A DNA stretch of 11,727 nt, taken from positions 1 to 11,727 of the forward strand of contig CABTAA010000029.1 of NCBI GenBank assembly GCA_902482615.1, in the 5' to 3' direction. The notes beneath the pieces were generated by a model. The model saw only the letters and a list, made by a program, of their open reading frames with translations. It ran no database searches and was not told the DNA's origin. Positions 1-6,835 of the stretch are shown here, piece after piece (position 1 is the stretch's first letter; each line of letters starts with the position of its first letter). The position numbers and the translations under genes were made by a program. Source of the DNA: an uncultured Collinsella sp. GTDB lineage: Bacteria; Actinomycetota; Coriobacteriia; Coriobacteriales; Coriobacteriaceae.

Positions 1-1095
1 CCACTCCCAGCTCTCGGGTATCTCGAACGGGATCTCGTCCTCGATGCAGACGGGCTCGGACTCGCGGCCCCTGGCGTCCACCCTCTTCTCATAGCGGCGG
101 CCATCGGAACCGGCGAAGATGATCGACTCACCGCCCTTCGGGGCCTTCATCTTCTTCTCGGCGACGAGCTTTCGGCGCTGCCCGCGGATGCGCTCAAGCA
201 GGGTACTCGCGGGCTCGTCTGCGGGGTCCTGCGGTACGAGCCCTCCCTGAACCGCCAGCTGCAGCACCGACTTGCGCAGGCGGCCGGGCAGCGCGGCGTC
301 GAGCTCCTCGCGGGCGTCCTCGAGCTCACCGTACTCCTCGACCAGGGGCATGAGCTCGTTCACCCGCTCGACGATGCGGCGCTGCTCGGCGAGAGGCGGA
401 ACTGGGACCAGAATGACGTTCAATGACTTCTGATTAGTCTTTGGCATTTTGACACGCGTATCACCCTTAAGCGTCTCCTCAGTGAAGAAATTGCTGAGGA
501 GAACCGTGAGGACATATTCAGGTTGCAGCTTGGTGTTGAGCGGATACATATCCGCACTACACAGCCCATCAAAAGGGGCGATAACCGCCTTTCGAAGAGC
601 TGGACGAATCTTCGAATAGAGAATCTGTCCTGCAGAGAACAGGTGATTGGCGCTCTTAACCTCGTCGGCCTTAACACTATGACAGAACAAGAGCTTTCCG
701 GTGCCTTTTTGGATGTTGTCAGGCGCGATATGAGGAAAGTCCTGATATTTCAACGGGTCGACCAAACGCGCTGCAATTCCAATGACTTCACTAAATCTCG
801 CCCAGGCCCAGCTTTCCGGAATCCCAAACGGAACCTCGTCCGCGATGCACTTGTCGCTCAGAACGCGTCCCTTAGTGTCCACGTGCTTCTCATAGGGGGA
901 GCCATCGGAACCGATATAGATAATGCTCTCCCCGCCCTTCGGGAATTGAGCCTTACCCTCAGCAATAAGCTTATGCTTCTCTTCACGAATACGCTCAAGC
1001 AGGACGCTTGCAGGCTCATCACTCGGGTCTTGTGGAACGAGCTTTCCCTCAATCGCCATTTGCAGGATTGAGTTCTTCAGGTCTTTTGCCTTCAT
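1..1095 (-). CDS. hsdS: Type I restriction-modification specificity subunit HsdS (3' end beyond window)
   Basis: HsdS recognises the DNA target and directs both methylation and cleavage by the HsdRMS complex. The frame is open for 365 codons from ATG at 1095 to the window edge, so the C-terminus is missing. The start directly abuts the hsdM stop (TAGATG), which suggests translational coupling. The protein has the usual two-half layout: a conserved segment at residues 1-100 (SILQMAIEGKLVPQDP, later IPESWAW), a variable target-recognition domain at about 100-228, the conserved PVPPLAEQRRIVERV at about 230-245, a helical spacer, then a second copy of the first segment (SVLQLAVQGGLVPQDP to IPESWEW) reaching the edge. 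The second target-recognition domain lies outside the window. By hand count, positions 301-400 are 70% GC while 421-520 are 44% GC, so the gene looks recombinant. Family assignment is secure; the recognised sequence cannot be inferred. Confidence 0.93.
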   Translation of the reverse strand, partial: MKAKDLKNSILQMAIEGKLVPQDPSDEPASVLLERIREEKHKLIAEGKAQFPKGGESIIYIGSDGSPYEKHVDTKGRVLSDKCIADEVPFGIPESWAWARFSEVIGIAARLVDPLKYQDFPHIAPDNIQKGTGKLLFCHSVKADEVKSANHLFSAGQILYSKIRPALRKAVIAPFDGLCSADMYPLNTKLQPEYVLTVLLSNFFTEETLKGDTRVKMPKTNQKSLNVILVPVPPLAEQRRIVERVNELMPLVEEYGELEDAREELDAALPGRLRKSVLQLAVQGGLVPQDPADEPASTLLERIRGQRRKLVAEKKMKAPKGGESIIFAGSDGRRYEKRVDARGRESEPVCIEDEIPFEIPESWEW

Positions 1096-2574
1096 CTACG
1101 CCTCAATCCCAAGAATCTCGCAAATACGAGCAAGCTTCTGGTCAATCTCGGCATCGAGCTTAGCGCGCTCTTCTTTGTAGTTCCTGATCAGTTCGTCAGG
1201 CGGTAAGATCTCCTCTTCCTCGTGAGGATAGCCGCACACGTCAAAGTTAAAACCGCCGTCTCGCAACTCGTCAACCGTATAGTACTTGGCCTTGGGATTG
1301 CCGTCTTCCTCGATATCCCGACGGTTCTCCCACCATTCCTTTACAGGTGCAAAATGTTCGATCCTAATGGGCTTGGTCTTAGAGAAGTGTTTATACCCCT
1401 CGGGCATGTCCATGCGATAGAACCAAACGCCCTCAGAGGCCCCCGTATTATCGAAGAACAGAACGTTAGTAGTGATGCTCGTGTACGGAGCGAAAACACT
1501 CTGTGGAAGGCGCAAGACAGTATGCAAGTTCATGTCCTCAAGCAGGCGACGCTTGATCTCCGTCTTTGCACTATCCTGGCCAAAGAGAAAACCATCCGGA
1601 ATGATAACAGCAGCGCGGCCGCCTCGCTTAAGACGATAAAGAATGAGTCCAAGGAATAGATCTGCGGTCTCGGAGCTACGGAGTGCAACAGGGAAGTTGT
1701 TTTGCACCGATGCACTCTCGGACCCGCCATAGGGCGGGTTCATAAGTACGACGTCAAACTGGCCGTCAGGCTTGTGCTTCCACTCGCGAACATCCTTCTC
1801 GAGAGAGTTATCGTGAAAGACTTCAGGATTATCGATATCGTGCAACAGCATGTTGGTCACGCACAGCAGGTAAGGGAGCTGCTTCTTCTCGATGCCGTAG
1901 ACCGATCTTGCATAGAGTTCACGATCGGCTGGAGTCTGAACCTGGGAGTCGAGAATCTTGAGGGCGCTCGTCAAAAAGCCGCCCGTGCCACACGCGAAGT
2001 CAGCCACAGTCTCGCCGAGCTTGGGCGCAAGTGCCTGGGCCATAAAGTCAGTCACCGCTCGGGGCGTGTAAAACTCGCCGGCATTACCCGCGGACTGTAA
2101 GTCTTTCAGGATGGTCTCGTAAATTTCACCGAAGGCGTGGCGCTCTTTGTACTCGGTAAAATCAACCGACTCGTCAATCTCGTTGATGACTTGACGAAGT
2201 AGAATCCCATCCTTCATGTAGTTGTTGGCGTCAGTAAAAGCAGCCTTGACGACGACGTGTCGCAAAGGCGCATCAGGTGCAAGCTCAAGACTCTCAAGAG
2301 TCTTGAATAGATCATTGTTTACAAAGTCGAGAAGCTCATCGCCAGTAAGCGCCTTGCCGTCTTTCGCATCGTGCGCCCAGCTATACCAGCGCAGGCGCTC
2401 GGGGATGATGGACTGATAGGAGTCATCGTGAAACTCCCACTCCTGCTCCTTGGCATCGTAAATCTTGAGGAAGAAAAGCCAAGTCATCTGCTCAATGCGC
2501 TGCGCATCGCCATTGATGCCGGCGTCTTTGCGCATGATGTTCTGCAGGGTCTTTACGAGAGATCCCAGTGCCAT
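1096..2574 (-). CDS. hsdM: Type I restriction-modification DNA methyltransferase subunit HsdM
   Basis: N6-adenine methyltransferase subunit, acting with HsdS to modify host DNA. The 492 residues are a normal full length. The N-terminal helical HsdM_N region covers about residues 1-130. The conserved GEFYTPR is at 166-172, the SAM-binding motif DFACGTGG at 192-199, and the catalytic NPPY at 279-282, the signature of amino-methyltransferases acting on adenine. All key residues look intact. The gene starts 19 nt after the hsdR stop, with a modest AAAGG ribosome-binding site about 12 nt upstream of the ATG, and its TAG stop touches the hsdS start. The three genes are therefore one operon. A plus-strand reading frame inside it is a shadow. 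Confidence 0.95.
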   Translation of the reverse strand: MALGSLVKTLQNIMRKDAGINGDAQRIEQMTWLFFLKIYDAKEQEWEFHDDSYQSIIPERLRWYSWAHDAKDGKALTGDELLDFVNNDLFKTLESLELAPDAPLRHVVVKAAFTDANNYMKDGILLRQVINEIDESVDFTEYKERHAFGEIYETILKDLQSAGNAGEFYTPRAVTDFMAQALAPKLGETVADFACGTGGFLTSALKILDSQVQTPADRELYARSVYGIEKKQLPYLLCVTNMLLHDIDNPEVFHDNSLEKDVREWKHKPDGQFDVVLMNPPYGGSESASVQNNFPVALRSSETADLFLGLILYRLKRGGRAAVIIPDGFLFGQDSAKTEIKRRLLEDMNLHTVLRLPQSVFAPYTSITTNVLFFDNTGASEGVWFYRMDMPEGYKHFSKTKPIRIEHFAPVKEWWENRRDIEEDGNPKAKYYTVDELRDGGFNFDVCGYPHEEEEILPPDELIRNYKEERAKLDAEIDQKLARICEILGIEA

Positions 2575-2593
2575 TTGCTATCGTTACCTTTCT

Positions 2594-4924
2594 CTATGCG
2601 ATGTAGAGCTCGTCCTCGAGCATCTGCGCTGCCTGAATGTACTGTTGTTTGCCGCCGAATGCGGCGACGATCTTCATTGGGCTGCCAAACCGACGGAATT
2701 CCTCGAGGTCGAGGACGTGGGTGTCGTCCAAGTCTACGAGGTTCGACGTCGCATATTTGTCGAGAAGCGCTTCAAGGACCTCACGCGCGACGCCGGCATA
2801 CTCATAGAGCACGCCCTTTTTCTTGACACTATTGGCTCTCTCGCTGCGCGTAAGAGGTCTCTGGTCGTAAGCAATGTGGCAAATGAGGTCAAAGTCGCTC
2901 ATTTGCTCCTGTCCAGTCTCGAGCCGCAGCTCATCCAGGAATACGCCACGCGCGCGCAGCTCATCGATAATCGCTTGTTTCTTATGTTCAGAGTTCCACG
3001 CCGCTAGGAAGTGGTCAAGAGTGTCGTATTCGCCGAGAATGTTTTTTCGCGTATAGTCCTTAAGGCTCTCAGTTACAAGAAGGCCATCGGAGGAGTAATA
3101 CTGCACCATCTCCGACACTACATAGACGTCGGCCCCATGAACGTGATATTTCACATGGGAGGACGGATCGTCCGGCGGCAATACGGGTGGGTCTACGATC
3201 GGAGACGGAGGCGGAACGGGACTGCCGCCATTGCCGCCGGGACCCGGATCCGCAATGGGGTCACCCGGATTAGGCTCAAACACAACAACAGGTTCGCCAT
3301 CAAACTCGGGATCTGCAAACAAACGCGATGCGTCACGAAAATCGAGGATGGTGAAATAGAGTTTGTCGTAGTCCTCACAGATACGGGTTCCGCGGCCGAT
3401 AATCTGCTTGAACTCCGTCATTCCGTGCTCACCGAACTTGTTGTCGAGCACGACTACCTTACACGTCTTGCAATTAACACCAGTGGTGAGAAGCTTCGAA
3501 GTCGTAACGATGGTCGGGTATTTCTCGTCGGGGTCGATGAAGTTATCTAACTGAGCCTTACCTTCCCTGTCGTCACCCGTAATCTTCATGATGTAGGTGG
3601 GGTGATCTCTTACGATATCGGCGTTCTCGTTTACAAGGGCACGTCGCATATTTTCGGCATGCTCGATGTCAACGCAAAAGACTATGGTCTTGGAGTAACG
3701 ATCCGTCTCCTTTAGAAATTGAGTTATCCGCTTGGCAACTTCCTCGTAGCGCTCTTTGATGACAATCTCGCTGTCGAAGTCTTGCTTCTCGAAAACACGT
3801 TTGGGCAGAGCTTCGCCGCGATCATCTATGGTGCCTTCCTCAGTACGGTATCCGTAAATGTCGACGTTCAGCTTAGGACGAATAACTTTATACGGGGCGA
3901 GAAAGCCATCCTCGATTCCCTGTTTAAGGGAGTAGGTGTAGACAGGTTCGCCGAAGTAGGTAATGTTTGAAACCTCTTCAGTCTCCTTTGGCGTAGCCGT
4001 CATACCGATTTGAATTGCACAATTGAAATACTCAAGTACCTTACGCCATGCGGAGTCCGCCGCGGCGCTTCCGCGATGGCACTCGTCGACGATAATCAAA
4101 TCGAAGAATTCCGAGTCGAACTCGCGGAATATTTCTTCACCGTTTTCTCCAACAAGCTGTTGGTAGAGCGAGAAATAGACCTCGTAAGCAGAATCGAGCT
4201 TTCGACCTACGACCTTGGTTGTAACCCTCTTGAGAGGCTTGAAATCGCCGTCTATGGTCTGATCGACGAGAATATTGCGGTCCGCCAGATAGAGAACCTT
4301 ACGAACCTCGGTAGTCTGTCGCAAGCGATGAACGATTTGAAAAGCCGTAAAAGTCTTTCCCGTTCCCGTTGCCATAACGAGCAAGATGCGATTCTTACCT
4401 CGCGCAATAGCTTCAAGCGTACGATTGATGGCGATGCACTGATAGTAGCGAGGATGATTGCCGCCGTGCTCCTGGTAATACGGAGCGGTCACAATCTCCT
4501 GGCTATACGGATGTTCAAGCCCCTTAGCTTTTGAGTATCGTGTCCAAAGTTCCGCCGGAGTGGGAAACTCGTCCATGGCAAGAGCGCGCTCTTTCCCGGT
4601 AAGAAAATCGTGCTCAACAAAACCCTTTCCGTTTGAGCTGTACGCAAACGGAATATCGAGCAGCTGGGCATATCCCATCCCCTGTTGAAGACCGGCATCA
4701 ACGGTGTGCTCCGTATCCTTAGCCTCGACGATTGCGATAGGGATGCCCGGAGCATACATCAGAAGGTAGTCAGCCTTCTTCTTGTCTTTACGGGTGACCA
4801 TACTTCCGCGCACAACAATCTCGCCACTGGTAAAGAAATACTCAGTGAAGACTTGGGTATTGCGATCCCACGACTTCATAATCGCAGGATCAATGAGTTT
4901 AAGCCGTGTGTCAGACTCGTTCAT
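2594..4924 (-). CDS. hsdR: Type I restriction endonuclease subunit HsdR (EcoEI-like, DEAD/DEAH family)
   Basis: Restriction and translocation subunit. When HsdS meets an unmethylated site, it pulls DNA by ATP hydrolysis and cuts at a distance. The N-terminal PD-(D/E)XK nuclease is visible as D52 (KADYLL) and E67-x-K69 (IVEAKD). SF2 motor motifs follow in order: Walker A MATGTGKT at 184-191, DECH at 280-283, MTATP at 308-312, and QIIGRGTR at 507-514. A proline/glycine-rich linker at about 551-588 separates the motor from a C-terminal domain of about 180 residues that resembles the EcoEI R C-terminal region binding the methylase core. At 776 aa it is shorter than EcoKI-type HsdR (over 1000 aa) but suits the compact EcoEI-like group. 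The start at 4924 has GAGGGG 11 nt upstream. First gene of the RM operon; no disruption seen. Confidence 0.95.
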   Translation of the reverse strand: MNESDTRLKLIDPAIMKSWDRNTQVFTEYFFTSGEIVVRGSMVTRKDKKKADYLLMYAPGIPIAIVEAKDTEHTVDAGLQQGMGYAQLLDIPFAYSSNGKGFVEHDFLTGKERALAMDEFPTPAELWTRYSKAKGLEHPYSQEIVTAPYYQEHGGNHPRYYQCIAINRTLEAIARGKNRILLVMATGTGKTFTAFQIVHRLRQTTEVRKVLYLADRNILVDQTIDGDFKPLKRVTTKVVGRKLDSAYEVYFSLYQQLVGENGEEIFREFDSEFFDLIIVDECHRGSAAADSAWRKVLEYFNCAIQIGMTATPKETEEVSNITYFGEPVYTYSLKQGIEDGFLAPYKVIRPKLNVDIYGYRTEEGTIDDRGEALPKRVFEKQDFDSEIVIKERYEEVAKRITQFLKETDRYSKTIVFCVDIEHAENMRRALVNENADIVRDHPTYIMKITGDDREGKAQLDNFIDPDEKYPTIVTTSKLLTTGVNCKTCKVVVLDNKFGEHGMTEFKQIIGRGTRICEDYDKLYFTILDFRDASRLFADPEFDGEPVVVFEPNPGDPIADPGPGGNGGSPVPPPSPIVDPPVLPPDDPSSHVKYHVHGADVYVVSEMVQYYSSDGLLVTESLKDYTRKNILGEYDTLDHFLAAWNSEHKKQAIIDELRARGVFLDELRLETGQEQMSDFDLICHIAYDQRPLTRSERANSVKKKGVLYEYAGVAREVLEALLDKYATSNLVDLDDTHVLDLEEFRRFGSPMKIVAAFGGKQQYIQAAQMLEDELYIA

Positions 4925-5011
4925 ACGTCTCGGAACCCCTCATTGCGCAAAGCGACAGCTATTGATGTTGAGTTGATTAATTTTATCATCACTATGCAAT
5001 CTAGCAGCCGC

Positions 5012-5041
5012 TTTATACTAAATGAGACGAAGTAAAGTCAG
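5012..5041 (-). promoter_or_regulatory. Candidate promoter of the hsdRMS operon
   Basis: On the minus strand a -35-like CTGACT (5041-5036) is followed after 18 bp by a -10-like TATAAA (5017-5012). It lies in the AT-rich stretch upstream of hsdR and would give a leader of about 80 nt. Match to consensus is 4/6 and 5/6. Another AT-rich stretch (TAAAAT) lies closer to the gene without a good -35. No operator-like palindrome was seen. Confidence 0.35.
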
Positions 5042-5057
5042 CCCCGTGAGAAAGCTC

Positions 5058-5110
5058 CAAAGAAAGCAAAATGAGCCCCGTTGACTTGAGTCAGAGGTCA
5101 TTCCCGGAGC
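5058..5110 (-). terminator. Hairpin terminator behind the exonuclease gene (hairpin A)
   Basis: On the minus strand the hairpin starts 5 nt after the exonuclease stop. Outer stem GCTCCG pairs with CGGGGC (one G-U), there is an asymmetric internal loop, then inner stem TGAC/GTCA closes an 11-nt loop CTCTGACTCAA. A T-rich tail (TCATTTTGCTTTCTTT) follows. Its layout and loop nearly match the hairpin at 6023-6057. Confidence 0.6.
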
Positions 5111-5115
5111 CCCGC

Positions 5116-5850
5116 CTACCTCCCCTCCGCCTTCAGCTTCAGCAGCAGGTCGCCCAGCTCAGGGCACTTGTTGGAAAGGCGCATCTGGGCTCGATCGCCC
5201 ATCCCCCACCGCTGGCGGATCTCCTGAGCACGCGGACTCACGCGATAGTCCCCGTCCATCACCTGCTTGAGCAACTTGGCGGTCACGCGCGCGTCGGCTA
5301 GGGCACTGTGGGCGTGACCCGTCGACTCGTCAAACTCGATGCCAAACCACGTCGCCGCGTCATTCAAAGAGACGCACTCGTGGCTGCCCACGTCCATGAT
5401 CGAGGTGTAAAACGCCTGCAGATTGGCCCAGTCCGTAGGAAATGCGGCAAGGTCGATTTGCTTTGCCTGGCACTCGGTCATAAGCTGTCGACGGTCCGTC
5501 CCGCTCCAGCAAACTATCTGGGCGGAGTAGCGGCCGATCCAATCGCTGAGCCTTTTGATCACCATGTAGAGCGGGTCGGCCATCGCGGTGTCCACGGCCG
5601 ATATACCTGTGAGCTCGCGGACGGGAAACGCAACGCCTTCGGTAAATTCCGTCTGCACAAACTGCGAGAACTCGCCCATAACGTTGCCGTGGTAATCGAG
5701 CTTGACGGCGCCGACCTCGATAATCTCATTGCGCAGTCCACGGCGCTGGCGCTGCTTTGGCACCGGCGCAAACTCAAAGTCCAGCACAATCTGGCGCGCA
5801 AAGTTCGTCGTATCGATAGCCGAGATACCCGGCGTCTTTTCAACTGACAC
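5116..5850 (-). CDS. DEDDh-family 3'-5' exonuclease (DNA polymerase III epsilon-like / exonuclease domain protein)
   Basis: Predicted metal-dependent 3'-5' exonuclease of the DnaQ/RNase T superfamily; whether the substrate is DNA or RNA is not evident. With the GTG start at 5850 it has 244 residues. Exo I motif LDFEF gives D24 and E26, the Exo II-like region WSGTDRRQL gives D119, and Exo III HSALADA gives H181 and D186, so the DEDDh set is complete. The GTG start is chosen because GGAGAAAGG lies 8 nt upstream; an ATG at 5964 would add 38 residues (MCLAHG...) of no recognisable character. A C-terminal tail of about 55 residues beyond the nuclease fold ends in a leucine/lysine-rich segment. The gene stands alone between two similar hairpins. 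The family also includes RNA-trimming and repair enzymes, so the cellular role is open. Confidence 0.88.
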   Translation of the reverse strand: MSVEKTPGISAIDTTNFARQIVLDFEFAPVPKQRQRRGLRNEIIEVGAVKLDYHGNVMGEFSQFVQTEFTEGVAFPVRELTGISAVDTAMADPLYMVIKRLSDWIGRYSAQIVCWSGTDRRQLMTECQAKQIDLAAFPTDWANLQAFYTSIMDVGSHECVSLNDAATWFGIEFDESTGHAHSALADARVTAKLLKQVMDGDYRVSPRAQEIRQRWGMGDRAQMRLSNKCPELGDLLLKLKAEGR

Positions 5851-5938
5851 GGTTAGGGCCTTTCTCCGTTGCCTGCCGCTTGCTACATAGGCGGCTACAT
5901 TGCCGTAAGGATAGGTGGCCGCGCGGACATGAAAGCTG

Positions 5939-5956
5939 GGCGCAATACCATGCGCC
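5939..5956. repeat. Small perfect inverted repeat upstream of the exonuclease gene
   Basis: GGCGCA and TGCGCC flank a 6-base loop, about 90 nt upstream of the GTG start. It could be a leader hairpin or a chance palindrome in GC-rich DNA. No matching promoter was recognised, and otherwise the stretch 5851-6011 shows nothing. Confidence 0.25.
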
Positions 5957-6011
5957 AGGCACACGCCATGCAGACGGCCCCAAGAGAGTTGCCCGCTCTA
6001 TTCAAATGCGT

Positions 6012-6057
6012 GAAAAAGTTTAGGCCCGGTGACTTGAATCAGCGGTCATCCCGGGCC
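6012..6057 (-). terminator. Strong hairpin terminator (hairpin B), same family as hairpin A
   Basis: On the minus strand GGCCCGG pairs with CCGGGCC, a 2-nt bulge follows, then TGAC/GTCA closes an 11-nt loop CGCTGATTCAA. The tail TAAACTTTTTC is T-rich. It begins 2 nt after the TGA stop of the 29-codon open frame at 6060-6149. The loop differs from that of hairpin A at only two positions. Confidence 0.65.
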
Positions 6058-6059
6058 CA

Positions 6060-6149
6060 TCAGAGCTCGTAGAACTCTTGGTTGCTTTGGTCTCGCTCTT
6101 CACGGCGCTTATCGAACTTTCCGAGGCACTCAAGCAGCATTCGAAGCAT
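6060..6149 (-). CDS. Possible small ORF or 3' remnant of a lost gene (29 codons)
   Basis: The open frame reads MLRMLLECLGKF then a strongly charged tail ending QSNQEFYEL. I do not recognise it. It is worth listing because its stop lies 2 nt before a good terminator, the same geometry as at the end of the exonuclease gene, which is what a real gene end would look like. Against it, no ribosome-binding site precedes the ATG at 6149 (a second ATG is at 6140), and an in-frame TAA sits 18 nt upstream. It may therefore be the tail of a gene whose 5' part has been lost or frameshifted rather than an intact small protein. Confidence 0.3.
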   Translation of the reverse strand: MLRMLLECLGKFDKRREERDQSNQEFYEL

Positions 6150-6411
6150 AACAAGTCGCTGCCATTAAGGCACTGACCTCTTGACCAAGCAACGGCGCTG
6201 CCCAGCTATCACCCTTGGGCTGCCGTCAACTTTATTCTATCCGCGAGCATCTGGTTTACCAAATGGATTTTCGGTAAAGGAAGCACGGCACGCCCGCAAA
6301 ACCACTACGCCCCAAGTGCCGCCATGGGGATCACCGCCACGCCGTCATCGCGTCTGTAGGTAATGCTCCCCTTTCCAACCACGACCGCCAAAAACGCCGG
6401 CGCGGCATTCT
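6150..6411. other. Intergenic stretch with no recognisable gene
   Basis: Six-frame reading finds no frame with a convincing start, ribosome-binding site or recognisable protein. A fragmentary minus-strand frame (FTENPFGKPDARG) is cut by stops on both sides and could be a decayed gene. Confidence 0.5.
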
Positions 6412-6769
6412 AAGACGCGCTTTCCACTTGAAGCCATGTCGATTCTGGGACACAGTTTCCGCTTGAAGCCCATCCGGAAAGCACGTCCCATTCCGAGGCT
6501 TGAATCCGGGACGCAGTTTCCACTTGAGCTCCTGACGGGAAAGCGCGTCCCACTCTGAAGCTCGATTCCAGGATACAGCTTCCGCCAGATACCTCAACCG
6601 GAAACGGCATCCCACTCTGGAGCCAGAATCCGGGACGCAGCTTCCGCTTGAAGGCCGATCCGGAAAGTGCGTCCCAGTCTGAGCGCTCGTTCCGGGATGC
6701 AATTTCCGCTTGAGAGCCGATTCGGAAACGACATCCCACTCTGGGGCCGAAATCTGGGACACGCTTTCC
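6412..6769. repeat. Repeat array 1: alternating inverted 14-bp arms with a 62-bp period
   Basis: Forward arms of the form GGGACGCAGTTTCC start at 6447, 6508, 6570, 6632, 6694 and 6756, so spacings are 61, 62, 62, 62 and 62. Opposite-strand arms of the form GGAAAGCGCGTCCC start at 6476, 6538, 6600, 6662 and 6724, all exactly 62 apart. A degenerate forward arm at 6412 is only 35 bp before the next, as if 27 bp containing one reverse arm were lost. Reverse and following forward arm form a hairpin of about 46 bp with a loop of the type ATTCTGAGGCTCGATTC. The array lies downstream of the ATPase gene (stop at 6836). Confidence 0.93.
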
Positions 6770-6835
6770 ACCGGCATTCCGCTGGCAACTAGCACGACAA
6801 CAGAGGGCCCCGTTCCAGCCATTCGAGGACAGGCT

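Noticed and set aside
523..1071. 182-codon plus-strand reading frame inside hsdS
   Set aside because: The minus-strand frame is clearly homologous to HsdS over the whole stretch; the plus frame is a shadow.
5851..5964. N-terminal extension of the exonuclease to an ATG at 5964
   Set aside because: GTG at 5850 has a good ribosome-binding site, and the extra 38 residues carry no domain.
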